From positions 57,164-121,163 of the forward strand of contig CAZKRB010000001.1 in assembly GCA_964555065.1 (NCBI GenBank): a DNA stretch of 64,000 nucleotides, written 5' to 3'. The stretch's first letter is position 1. Every line of letters starts with the position of its first letter. The notes below the pieces were generated by a model that made no database searches, had not been told where the DNA came from, and saw nothing but the letters and a program-made list of their open reading frames with translations. Shown in pieces: positions 37,126 to 45,184 of this stretch. This stretch comes from Syntrophus sp964555065. Lineage in GTDB: Bacteria; Desulfobacterota; Syntrophia; Syntrophales; Syntrophaceae. Made by a program: the position numbers and the translations under genes.

Positions 37126-38196
37126 CTACTGGGGTTTCGCTTCGTCGGATCGGGCGATCAGGAGCACCACGGAACGGGGCTGCACAGTATACGTCGCCCC
37201 CCCGACCTCTGGAGCCTGGGACCAGGGACAGAGATCCTCGGGGGAACCGAGGAACGTGTCGATACATCTCCGCCAGGGCTCATATCCGTCGCCGCCGGCG
37301 GGAATCTCAAAGGAAAGCGCTTCCCAGTAAGCGTTGATCATTAAATGCAGCCGCAACCGGTTTCCCGGGACAGCAACCGTGGCTGCAAGGGTGTGAGATT
37401 CATGGCCCCAGTCGGGAGCGTTGAGCCTGATGCCGTGCCATGAAACCGGCTGGTTGCGCAGCAGTTCGTTCAGGGTGATGTCCAGCCGCTCGAGCGGCCA
37501 GTCGCGATTCCGGCGGATCTCGATGAGCTGCTTCGCAAAGCGGTGGATGTCTGCGTGCCTGGCAAGCAGGCCCCAATCCAGCCAGCTGATTTCGTTGTCC
37601 TGGCAGAAGGCATTGTTGTTCCCACTCTGGCTCCGCCGGACTTCATCGGCCATGAGCAGCATGGGCGTTCCGATCGACAGCAGGGTGAGGGTGAGAAAAT
37701 TCTTCACCTGCCGGTTGCGCAGCCGTTCCACCTCCGGGTCCTCGGTGGGCCCTTAGACGCCGCAGTTCCAGCTCAGATTGTCATCCGATCCGTCGCGGTT
37801 TTCCTGGCTGTTTTCCTCGTTGTGCTTCTCGTTGTAAGAGACAAGCTCGTTCAGGGTGAAGCCGTCATGGCTGGTGATATCGAGCAGCACTTTCTCCGGG
37901 TCAAAGCAAAGGCCCCTGTCCGGATCGAAGGGTCCGGACACGCGGTAGGCGTGACGCTGTCCCGCGGAGATTCCCGGCACAAACACATGCCAGTAATGGT
38001 AAGTCCGATGGGTCAGCCGATCCAGCTCGATCACCCGGGCCGGCTTCCGGTCATCGACGGCATCGAAAAGAAGGAGCTGCACCGCTTCACTTCCCTTCGA
38101 AAAAACGCTGAAATTCACGCCTTTCGGGTGCACGGTGGCGCCAAGAGGAAAGCTTCTGCCGGCGCCGTGGAGCAGGGCTTTTTCTGTACGGCTCAT
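37126..38196 (-). pseudogene. glgX: Glycogen debranching enzyme remnant: core deleted plus nonsense codon
   Basis: The first 105 codons encode the CBM48-type N-terminus of GlgX (SFPLGATVHPKGVNFSVFSK, HAYRVSGPFDPDRGLCFDP). The next codons jump in frame to the C-terminal part (ITSHDGFTLNELVSYNEKHN), so about 350 residues with the GH13 catalytic core are missing; the junction is near 37880. After WNCGV a TAA (37753-37755) interrupts where relatives have Glu, and the same frame resumes with GPTEDPEVERLRNRQ to the normal GlgX C-terminus. Two independent lesions make it a pseudogene. It lies between glgP and fba. Confidence 0.88.
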
Positions 38197-38306
38197 CTGA
38201 TCTGTCTCCTCCTTCTGATCAGGGCTTCAACAGCCACGTGCCGATTCTTTCGGGGTTCCGTTCTTCCTCGGGGATCGGGATTCGGGTTTCCGGCTTCCTT
38301 GGCATC

Positions 38307-40841
38307 TCATTTCACCGGGCAGGGCTTCACGTTCCAGATGTCCGCCGCATATTCGGCGATCGTCCGATCGCTGGAGAACTTCCCGGAGCCGGCGACGTTC
38401 AGGATGGCCTTGCACGCCCATTCCCGCGGGTCGGCGTACAGGGCGCAGAGAAGCCGGTCGGCATAAAGATAGGACGTCAGGTCCGCCAGGTGCATGTAGG
38501 CGTCCCCCTTCGTCAGCAGCGTGTCGACGATGGGGTTGAAAATCCCCGGCTCCTGGCGGCTGAAGGCGCCGGAATCGATCTGGTCGAGAGCCATGCGGGT
38601 TTCAGGCTCGCTTTCATAGTGCCACCGGGGATTGTACCAGCCGCGGCTGCCCGCCACCTGGTCCGCCGTCAGGCCGAAAAGGAAGAAGCTCTCCTCGCCG
38701 GCCTCCTCGGCCATTTCGATCGTTGCGCCGTCTCGTGTCCCCAGGGTCAGGGCGCCGTTCATCATGAATTTCATGTTGCTCGTCCCGCTGGCTTCATAGC
38801 CTGCCGTCGAGATCTGGTTGGACACGTCGCTGGCGGGAATCAGCCGCTCTGCCAGGGAGACGCGGTAGTCGGGCAGGAACAGGACCTTGAGTCGGCCCGC
38901 AACCGCCGGGTCGCCGTCGATGGTATCCGCGAGGTTGTGGATCAGCTTGATGATCAGTTTGGCCAGGTGATAGGCCGGGGCTGCCTTGCCGGCGAAAAAG
39001 AAGGTCCGCGGCGGCAGGTCGAGACCGGGGTCTTCCCGCAGCCGGTTGTAAAGCACGATGATGCGCAGGACATTGAGCAGCTGCCGTTTGTACTCGTGGA
39101 TCCGTTTGACCTGGCAGTCAAAGAGGGTCTCGGAATCCACGATCTGGCCGGTTGCGCCTTTGAGCCAAGCGGCGAAGGACGCTTTGGCCTCGCGCTTGGC
39201 GTTCAGGAAGGCATCCTGAAAGCTCCTGTCCCTGGCCAGAGGCTTGAGCCTTTCCAGCTGATTCAGATCGGTGATCCAGCCGTCGCCGACGGCCTCCGTG
39301 ATGACCCGGGAAAAAGCCGGGTTCGCCAGGAGCAGCCAGCGCCTGGGGGTGACGCCGTTGGTCTTGTTGTTGAAGCGTTCGGGAAATAATTCAGCAAGGT
39401 CCCGGACCGTGACCGTGCGCAGGAGGCTGGAGTGGATGGCGGCCACCCCGTTAGTGCTGTGGGAGCCGACGATGGCCAGGTTGGCCATGCGGATCTTCTT
39501 CTCGCCGCCCTCCTCGACGAGGCTCACCCGGGCGACCCTTCCCTCGTCACCGGGAAAGCGCCTCCGGACCTCATCGAGAAGCCCGCGGTTGATCTCGTAG
39601 ATAATCTCCAAAAGGCGGGGCTGCAACATTTCAAACCACGACAGCGGCCATTTTTCCAAAGCCTCGGGCAGGAGCGTGTGGTTGGTATAGGCAAGGGTCC
39701 GCTGGGTCAGGTCCCACGCCTGTTCCCAGGGCAGCTTCCCTTCTTCGAGCAGAATCCGCATCAGTTCGGGAACGGCCAGCGCGGGGTGGGTGTCATTGAG
39801 CTGAATGGCCACCTTTTCGGGAAAGGCCTTCCAATCCGCATTGCTGCGCCGGAAACGCCGCACAAGATCCCCGAGCGAACAGGCAACGAGGAAATACTCC
39901 TGCAGGAACCTCAGTCCCTGTCCCATGCTGGTGGAGTCATCGGGGTACAGGACCCGGGTGAGAGATTCGCCGGCCAGGGTTCCGGCCAGGGCGGCGACAA
40001 AATCCCCGCTGCTGAACTTCGCGAAGTCGAAGAAATCCGGCGCCGCCGCCGACCAGAGTCGGAGGGTATTGATGGTTTTCCCGCCGAAGCCGACGACGGG
40101 GCGGTCAAAGGGGATCCCCAGCAGGGTGGAGGGCCGGCCGGGAACCAGGCGCAGGCTCCCCCCGTGCAGTTCGGCGGTGCAGTTGATCTTCACTTCCACA
40201 AGGTCGGAGAGCCGTTTGACCTCCCAGGGGTCCGGGTGGCGGAGCCAGTTGTCCGGCTGCTCCACCTGCCAGCCGTCCCGGATGGTCTGGCGGAAGATGC
40301 CGTATTCATAACGGAGGCCGTATCCCATCGCGGGGAGCTGCATCGTGGCCATGGAATCGAGAAAACACGCCGCCAGGCGCCCCAGCCCCCCGTTGCCGAG
40401 GCCGGCATCGGGCTCCTGTTCGAGCAGATCGAAGGGGGAGACCTTCTCTTTCTCCATGACCTGCTTTGCCAGCGGAGCGAGCAGGAGGTTGGTCAGGTTG
40501 CCGGCCAGGGAACGGCCGAGGAGAAACTCCATGGAGAGGTAATAGATGCGCTTGGGATTTCTGCGTCCGTACGTATCTTCGGTCGCGACCCACCGTTGGG
40601 AGAGGACATCCCGCACCGACCGGGCCGCAGCCTCGAAGCGCTCGCGCAGGCCGGCAGCTTCGAGCCCGAGTGCGTTGTCGAAAAGGAGGTGACGTTCGTA
40701 GAGCCCGTCCGTTCCTGAAAAGGGAATCGGGCCGCATCCGTACTGCTTGAGGAGGTTTCCCAGGCCGTCAGCCTCTTTCGATCCGGGATCGGGCTTCCCG
40801 GTCTTCGGGTCCTGCCCGACATCCTTTTTCCCGTTCTTCAT
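38307..40841 (-). CDS. glgP: Glycogen/alpha-glucan phosphorylase
   Basis: An 844-residue GT35 phosphorylase releasing glucose-1-phosphate from glycogen. Signatures: RIYYLSMEFLLGRSLAGNL, LGNGGLGRLAACFLDSMATM, and the pyridoxal-phosphate region TAGYEASGTSNMKFMMNGAL containing the Schiff-base Lys. KRIHEYKRQLLNVLRII is also present. The ATG at 40841 has GGAG upstream. It is the first gene of the glgP-glgX-fba-pfk-pta-ackA run. A candidate sigma-54 promoter lies about 107 bp upstream and a palindromic element 306 bp upstream. Confidence 0.95.
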   Translation of the reverse strand: MKNGKKDVGQDPKTGKPDPGSKEADGLGNLLKQYGCGPIPFSGTDGLYERHLLFDNALGLEAAGLRERFEAAARSVRDVLSQRWVATEDTYGRRNPKRIYYLSMEFLLGRSLAGNLTNLLLAPLAKQVMEKEKVSPFDLLEQEPDAGLGNGGLGRLAACFLDSMATMQLPAMGYGLRYEYGIFRQTIRDGWQVEQPDNWLRHPDPWEVKRLSDLVEVKINCTAELHGGSLRLVPGRPSTLLGIPFDRPVVGFGGKTINTLRLWSAAAPDFFDFAKFSSGDFVAALAGTLAGESLTRVLYPDDSTSMGQGLRFLQEYFLVACSLGDLVRRFRRSNADWKAFPEKVAIQLNDTHPALAVPELMRILLEEGKLPWEQAWDLTQRTLAYTNHTLLPEALEKWPLSWFEMLQPRLLEIIYEINRGLLDEVRRRFPGDEGRVARVSLVEEGGEKKIRMANLAIVGSHSTNGVAAIHSSLLRTVTVRDLAELFPERFNNKTNGVTPRRWLLLANPAFSRVITEAVGDGWITDLNQLERLKPLARDRSFQDAFLNAKREAKASFAAWLKGATGQIVDSETLFDCQVKRIHEYKRQLLNVLRIIVLYNRLREDPGLDLPPRTFFFAGKAAPAYHLAKLIIKLIHNLADTIDGDPAVAGRLKVLFLPDYRVSLAERLIPASDVSNQISTAGYEASGTSNMKFMMNGALTLGTRDGATIEMAEEAGEESFFLFGLTADQVAGSRGWYNPRWHYESEPETRMALDQIDSGAFSRQEPGIFNPIVDTLLTKGDAYMHLADLTSYLYADRLLCALYADPREWACKAILNVAGSGKFSSDRTIAEYAADIWNVKPCPVK

Positions 40842-40946
40842 CGCTTCTCCTCTCTGGAAAAATAGTCCCGGCGGCACCTTCATTGCCCGGCAAGGTCCGG
40901 TCGAATCACCGTCCGGGGAAGTCCTCTTGATTGTTGAGCGACTCAG

Positions 40947-40962
40947 GGCAACGGCGCATCCT
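40947..40962 (-). promoter_or_regulatory. Candidate sigma-54 (-24/-12) promoter of glgP
   Basis: Read on the minus strand, AGGATGCGCCGTTGCC has the invariant GG, ten bases, then GC spacing, and its -12 element is TTGC as in the consensus. The -24 element matches poorly beyond GG. The position, about 107 bp before glgP and downstream of a gene for a sigma-54 activator, makes it plausible. Confidence 0.35.
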
Positions 40963-41146
40963 GAAAGAGGTGGCGTCCGGCTGTGTTGCCATGGCGCTGT
41001 CGCCAGAATCCCGCGTGGAGATTACGGATCATCAGTCCAAAAAATATTCCAGCGTGATCAAGTCCTTCCGAATAAGTATAACCATTTGATACGTAACCTT
41101 ATTTATAGGATGTAGCCGAGATCCAGATGGATTGGATCAGGAATCC

Positions 41147-41182
41147 CCCGCAATATGTTGCGGATCTGCGGGATGTTGTGGG
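41147..41182. repeat. 36-bp imperfect palindrome, copy B
   Basis: The arms CCCGCAA and TTGTGGG flank the same centre, TTGCGGATCTG, as copy A (17939-17974); 28 of 36 positions agree. It also contains a smaller perfect palindrome CCGCAA-TATG-TTGCGG. It lies 306 bp upstream of the glgP start codon, the same distance as copy A from the efflux adaptor start, and in the same orientation. The placement would suit an enhancer site for the adjacent sigma-54 activator. Confidence 0.55.
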
Positions 41183-41207
41183 AGGCTGATGCGGATAGCC
41201 GATTTTG

Positions 41208-43250
41208 TCAGGGTCGCTGAATCCCCAGTTTCTTGATCCGGAACCGGAGGGTGCTGGGGTTGAGGCCGAGGAGAGCGGCGGCTCCGCCTTTTCCTTCGAT
41301 TTTCCAACCTGTTTTTCGCAGAACCTGCAGGATGTGCTCGCGCATGACCGCTTCGAACTCCTTGGGAGGCTCACCTTCCCCTTTGGCCGGCTCGGGTTCA
41401 AGGGGGTCAACCAGCCGTAGTTCCGGCTCGTATTCAAGGGGGTCAGCCAGGCGCAATTCCGGCTCGGGGCTGGTGATGACGGCCCTTTCAATAACATGCT
41501 CCAGTTCCCTCACATTGCCGGGCCAGGGGTAGGAGCGGAGCATCTGCATCGTATCCTTTGCAATGCCTTCCAACCGCCTTCCGAATTTCCGGGTGTACTT
41601 CTCCATGAAATACCGGGCTAGTTCGGGGATGTCATCGGCCCGCATCCGCAATGGGGGAAGGGTGACGGGAAAGGTGTTGAGCCTGTAGTAGAGATCCTCC
41701 CGGAACCGGCCCCTGCGTATCTCCTCCTTCAGCTCCCGGCTTGTCGAGGCGATCACCCTCACGTCCACCGTGACCGTCCTGGGAGAGCCTAGCCGTTCAA
41801 ACTCTCCGTCCTGCAGCACCCTCAAAAGCTTCGCCTGGAGCTCCAGCGGCAACTCGCCGATTTCGTCCAGGAAGATCGTCCCCCCGTCCGCCACTTCGAA
41901 ACGTCCGGCCTGTCTGACGTGTGCGCCCGTGAAAGCGCCCTTCTCCCGTCCAAAAAGCTCGCTTTCGATCAGGTTTGCCGGAAGGGCGGCGCAGTTGACC
42001 GTGACCATCACTTTATCCCTGCGGCCGCTCATTTCATGGATGGCATGGGCGACCATCCCCTTTCCCACGCCCGTCTCGCCGAGGATCAGGACGGTGGCAT
42101 CGGTCGGCGCGACCTGCTGAGACCGGAAGAGGACATACTGAAGGGTGTCGCTGTTTCCGATAATCTTGCCGAACCCCAGTCCCGTCTTGAGTTCCTCGCG
42201 GAGATAAAGGTTCTCTTTCTCCACTTGGAGCTTCAACTTCTCAATCTCTGCCAGTTGCTCCCGAAGGCGGTCTTCCATTTCCTTGTGTTCGGTAATGTCC
42301 ATGGATACGCCCATCAGGCGCAGGGGGAATCCCTCGGCGCTGCCGTGAAGGCCCCCGAGGCTCAAGATCCAGCGGATCGTCCCATCGGGTTTCCGGATCC
42401 GATATTCAACTCGAAAGAGGGCCTGCGTTTCCACTCCTTGCCGGACAATTTCTCTGACCCTTTTCCGATCCTCGAGATGAATGACTTCCAGCATCCGTTC
42501 GAAACTCAACTTCTCGCCAGGGTGAAATTCAAAAACTTCCCTCAATATCGGCGTTGCCCAGACGTGACCGGTGTTTATGTCCAGAATCCATAGACCTGCT
42601 TCCGCGGCTGATGTTGCGAGGTTCAGACGCTCTTCGCTTTCCTGTAAGGCCTTCTGGACTCTGCTTCGCTCCAGGGCATTGACGAAGATTTCTCCCAGCA
42701 GCCGCAGGCGGGGGATTAATTCCTTGGGCCAAGCGCGCTCGTGCTTCAACGAGTTAATGGCAATCACATGATCAACGGGTCCCCCGATCAGGATGGGGAT
42801 ATTCAGATTGGATCGGATGCCCCATTTGATCCAGGTTTTACGGTCCGCCTCCGCTTCCGTCGGCAGCTCATTCAGCTTTGCAAGGGAGAGTACTTCCCGT
42901 TTCCGTATCAGCTTATCGTACGCCCAGGGATTGATGGATACCGGGAGATCCACACCCACAGGAACGGGAGGCACACCGGCAGCGGAAACGGAATGGGTGA
43001 TCATCCAGGTTTTCCTGTCCGGAAACATTTCGATCAGGGCGAACCGATCGACCTTGAAGAACCGCAGGACCTCCATCATCGCCTTGTGAATTTCCTCATC
43101 GACCCGTTCGGAAGAAACACGGATAAATCCTGCTGAAATTTCGGAGAGCAGTTCCTCGAAAAGCAATCGTTCCCTCAGGCCAACCTCAGCCTGCTTCCGC
43201 CTTTCCACTTCCCGTTCCAATCGGTCGCCGGAGTCCATAAGCTTCCGCAT
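41208..43250 (-). CDS. Sigma-54-dependent transcriptional activator (GAF-PAS-AAA+-Fis HTH)
   Basis: A 680-residue enhancer-binding protein. Order: coiled-coil start, GAF sensor (about 20-185), PAS domain (about 200-315, ending MGVSMDITEHKEME), short coiled coil, AAA+ domain (about 345-585) with Walker A GETGVGKG, the sigma-54 contact loop GAFTGA and Walker B GGTIFLDEIGE, then a C-terminal Fis-type helix-turn-helix (GAAALLGLNPSTLRFRIKKL). There is no receiver domain, so it senses a ligand or redox cue rather than a phosphorelay. The linker before the HTH contains a tandem 12-residue repeat. It lies just upstream of the glgP operon, a likely target. Confidence 0.92.
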   Translation of the reverse strand: MRKLMDSGDRLEREVERRKQAEVGLRERLLFEELLSEISAGFIRVSSERVDEEIHKAMMEVLRFFKVDRFALIEMFPDRKTWMITHSVSAAGVPPVPVGVDLPVSINPWAYDKLIRKREVLSLAKLNELPTEAEADRKTWIKWGIRSNLNIPILIGGPVDHVIAINSLKHERAWPKELIPRLRLLGEIFVNALERSRVQKALQESEERLNLATSAAEAGLWILDINTGHVWATPILREVFEFHPGEKLSFERMLEVIHLEDRKRVREIVRQGVETQALFRVEYRIRKPDGTIRWILSLGGLHGSAEGFPLRLMGVSMDITEHKEMEDRLREQLAEIEKLKLQVEKENLYLREELKTGLGFGKIIGNSDTLQYVLFRSQQVAPTDATVLILGETGVGKGMVAHAIHEMSGRRDKVMVTVNCAALPANLIESELFGREKGAFTGAHVRQAGRFEVADGGTIFLDEIGELPLELQAKLLRVLQDGEFERLGSPRTVTVDVRVIASTSRELKEEIRRGRFREDLYYRLNTFPVTLPPLRMRADDIPELARYFMEKYTRKFGRRLEGIAKDTMQMLRSYPWPGNVRELEHVIERAVITSPEPELRLADPLEYEPELRLVDPLEPEPAKGEGEPPKEFEAVMREHILQVLRKTGWKIEGKGGAAALLGLNPSTLRFRIKKLGIQRP
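41389..41460 (-). repeat. Two tandem 36-bp units within the activator gene
   Basis: Units 41389-41424 and 41425-41460 are imperfect direct repeats encoding PELRLADPLEYE and PELRLVDPLEPE. They lie in the linker between the AAA+ and DNA-binding domains, so unit number would change linker length without breaking the frame. A partial further copy follows. Confidence 0.75.
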
Positions 43251-43732
43251 CCTAAAACCCTCCATTCCTTGGTTTCGGGGACGTAAGCGGAGTTGCATCC
43301 CTTCCTGAACGATTCCGTACGCTCTTCTTTAACTGGAGAGACGGACGCAGCGAAGCGGGCAGCGGCAAGACCTGCGTGGAGCCTGGAAAGCAGTCAGGGA
43401 AGCGGCATGACGGGGGGAAACCCCGCGGTTCGCAAGGCCGCTGATACAGGGGAGAGGGGATGAGGAAAGGGAGAATGTCGTGCCGGATAAAAGCGGGGTT
43501 TGCGACCATCCTTACACCGCCTTTCTGGGTCCTGCATCGGAATTCCAAAAGGAGCAGCATCTGGATTCCCATGTTTCCCGATAGGTAAGATTCTTTCATC
43601 CTTATTGATTTTAAAGGCACGGCAGGGAAAGAAGCAAGAAAAATGTTGACCCGGGAGGCTGAGCCGGTCCCTCACTTAGAGGCAAGCGGCCCCGCGCTTT
43701 TCCCGGGATGGCGGTAGGTCCGGGGAACGGTT
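43251..43732. other. Intergenic region, no gene seen
   Basis: A 482-base gap upstream of the activator gene and downstream of the small gene at 43733. Open frames on the minus strand are Pro/Arg-rich and lack ribosome sites or family similarity. It presumably contains the activator promoter; no clear motif stands out. Confidence 0.4.
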
Positions 43733-43966
43733 CTATTTCTTCAAGTTCCTCACGATTCTGATCCGGTATTCCCCCTCGCCAACATCTTCGGTTTCGATGG
43801 AGATTTGCTCGGCTTCAAAGAGATTGTACTCCTCAAGCATCAGCCGCCGCCGTATGTTCAGCGACTTGGTTACGGCATCTCTTGACTCCCTTGTGGCAAA
43901 GGACAAAACCATCTCGCACTCCGGCTCCAGTTCTACCGCTTTCCAGAAAATGATCTCCGTATTCAT
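43733..43966 (-). CDS. Small hypothetical protein
   Basis: A 77-residue protein I do not recognise: acidic, with one amphipathic helix (ATRESRDAVTKSLNIRRRL) and a short strand-rich end (GEYRIRIVRNLKK). No signal peptide or membrane segment is present. The ATG at 43966 has GGGAG about nine bases upstream. Composition is balanced and protein-like, so it is probably real. It is isolated, with a region rich in DnaA-box-like sequences about 200 bases upstream. Confidence 0.5.
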   Translation of the reverse strand: MNTEIIFWKAVELEPECEMVLSFATRESRDAVTKSLNIRRRLMLEEYNLFEAEQISIETEDVGEGEYRIRIVRNLKK

Positions 43967-44565
43967 CTCTGTTGCTCCCTCGATGGTTCCGACCATGAGC
44001 CGCTGATCCCGGGTCGCCTTTTTCCCCCTGTCCGCCCTGGCGATGACATCGATCCCCAGCGCGACGGCCGTTCTTGCCTGTCGTTTCGCTTCCCGCGGCG
44101 GTTGATTGCCGCTGGATCAGAGCGAAACTCCCCGGTCAGTGAAGGTGGTTTTTTCTGTTTCCACACAAGAGTTCATCCACACGCCCTGTGGAAAAGCCTG
44201 TGGATAACCTTGTTGATATCTCGGGTAAGTAAGCAAATCTTACAACTATTGATCGACTTGCATAAGATTTAGGCAACTAAAATATCAGCAATATCAGTAA
44301 CATGCGTCTTGGCATTTGAAATTCCTGATGTATTGATCCCACAGACATGAGCCCTCCACAGGTCCCCGAAAAAAGCAAAAAAATGCCGTTTATCCCGGGG
44401 GTTGCTTTCGGGTGTCCCCCCTGTCCGCTTTTGGATGCGCTGCCGCGCCGATCCGGGCAGACTCCATTATGGTTCTAAAGGATGCCTGTCCATTCCGGAA
44501 ACCGGAGGGTTTCCCTTTGTTTCTCCATCATTCGGGAATCTTCGTTGGCCACGAAGGAAAATTTC
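43967..44565. other. Long non-coding region with DnaA-box-like cluster and AT-rich stretch
   Basis: This 599-base gap has no convincing gene. Its notable part is 44157-44207, with several DnaA-box-like 9-mers, followed by an AT-rich stretch (about 44215-44340) that contains a short direct repeat of AATATCAG. The remainder (44340-44565) looks like ordinary spacer or degraded sequence. Confidence 0.45.
44157..44207. promoter_or_regulatory. Cluster of DnaA-box-like sites
   Basis: Within 51 bases lie TGTGGATAA (44199-44207, a perfect reverse complement of the TTATCCACA consensus), TGTGGAAAA (44187-44195), TCATCCACA (44173-44181) and GTTTCCACA (44157-44165). An AT-rich stretch follows. This could be a DnaA-controlled promoter, a DnaA-titration site or a replication origin. 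No dnaA, dnaN or par gene is in the window, so an origin is not supported by neighbours. Confidence 0.4.
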
Positions 44566-45045
44566 TTATCTCGTCCCGCGGTATACGCCGAAGTAATCGG
44601 CGGTGGACAAGGGGATCGAGAACTCATCGTTCAGAATGGCACCCCCGGTGATTTTCCCGATGAAAAGGGTATGATCGCCGGTATCGACGGTCTTTTCCAG
44701 AGAACAGTCCAAGTAGCCGATGCAATGCTCCAGCACGGGAAGGCCGCTGGGCGACGTCCGGTGGGGGAAGGGATCGAATTTCTTCTTCCAGTCGGCAATT
44801 TTGAACTGCCCGATGGCATCGGCGGCTTCCTCCGGCAGGACGTTGAGACAGAACCGTCTCCCTTGCAGAATCTGTCCGTGGGCAAGGCGGCTCTTCCGGA
44901 TGGCCAGCGCCAGAAGGGGAGGCTCATGGGAACACTGGGTCACCCAGGAGACGATCATGCCATTGTTTCCCTCGGCGGAGGAGACGGTGAGGAGGTAGAT
45001 GCCGTAAGGAAACCTGTCCAGTAAATCCTGCCATGCTTTTTCCAT
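44566..45045 (-). CDS. Flavin reductase family protein (FMN-binding)
   Basis: A 159-residue protein of the flavin reductase-like split-barrel family: FPYGIYLLTVSSAEGNNGMIVSW, PPLLALAIRKSRLAHGQI, FCLNVLP and the C-terminal beta strand HTLFIGKITGG. Members bind FMN and reduce it with NAD(P)H or act as small redox proteins; in anaerobes they often serve as electron carriers. No partner monooxygenase is adjacent. It stands alone downstream of corA on the same strand. Confidence 0.82.
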   Translation of the reverse strand: MEKAWQDLLDRFPYGIYLLTVSSAEGNNGMIVSWVTQCSHEPPLLALAIRKSRLAHGQILQGRRFCLNVLPEEAADAIGQFKIADWKKKFDPFPHRTSPSGLPVLEHCIGYLDCSLEKTVDTGDHTLFIGKITGGAILNDEFSIPLSTADYFGVYRGTR

Positions 45046-45184
45046 CCTATCCTCGTTTCAATAAGGTTTGGGGTTCATGAAAAGCGAGTCGTTGAACCTT
45101 TCTTTCCTTCAGCAGCCCCCTTTGCGCGGTGTCCTGCCGCGGGAGCCAGGGGCTGTGCTTTCCGGGCTGATGGGGCCCGAAGGG

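Larger units (their letters stand above)
40842..41207. other. Upstream region of glgP
   Basis: This 366-base gap lies between the sigma-54 activator stop codon and glgP. It holds a candidate -24/-12 element and a 36-bp palindrome (separate entries). Short open frames inside it have no ribosome sites or protein-like composition. It is the natural control region for the glucan-to-acetate operon. Confidence 0.5.
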
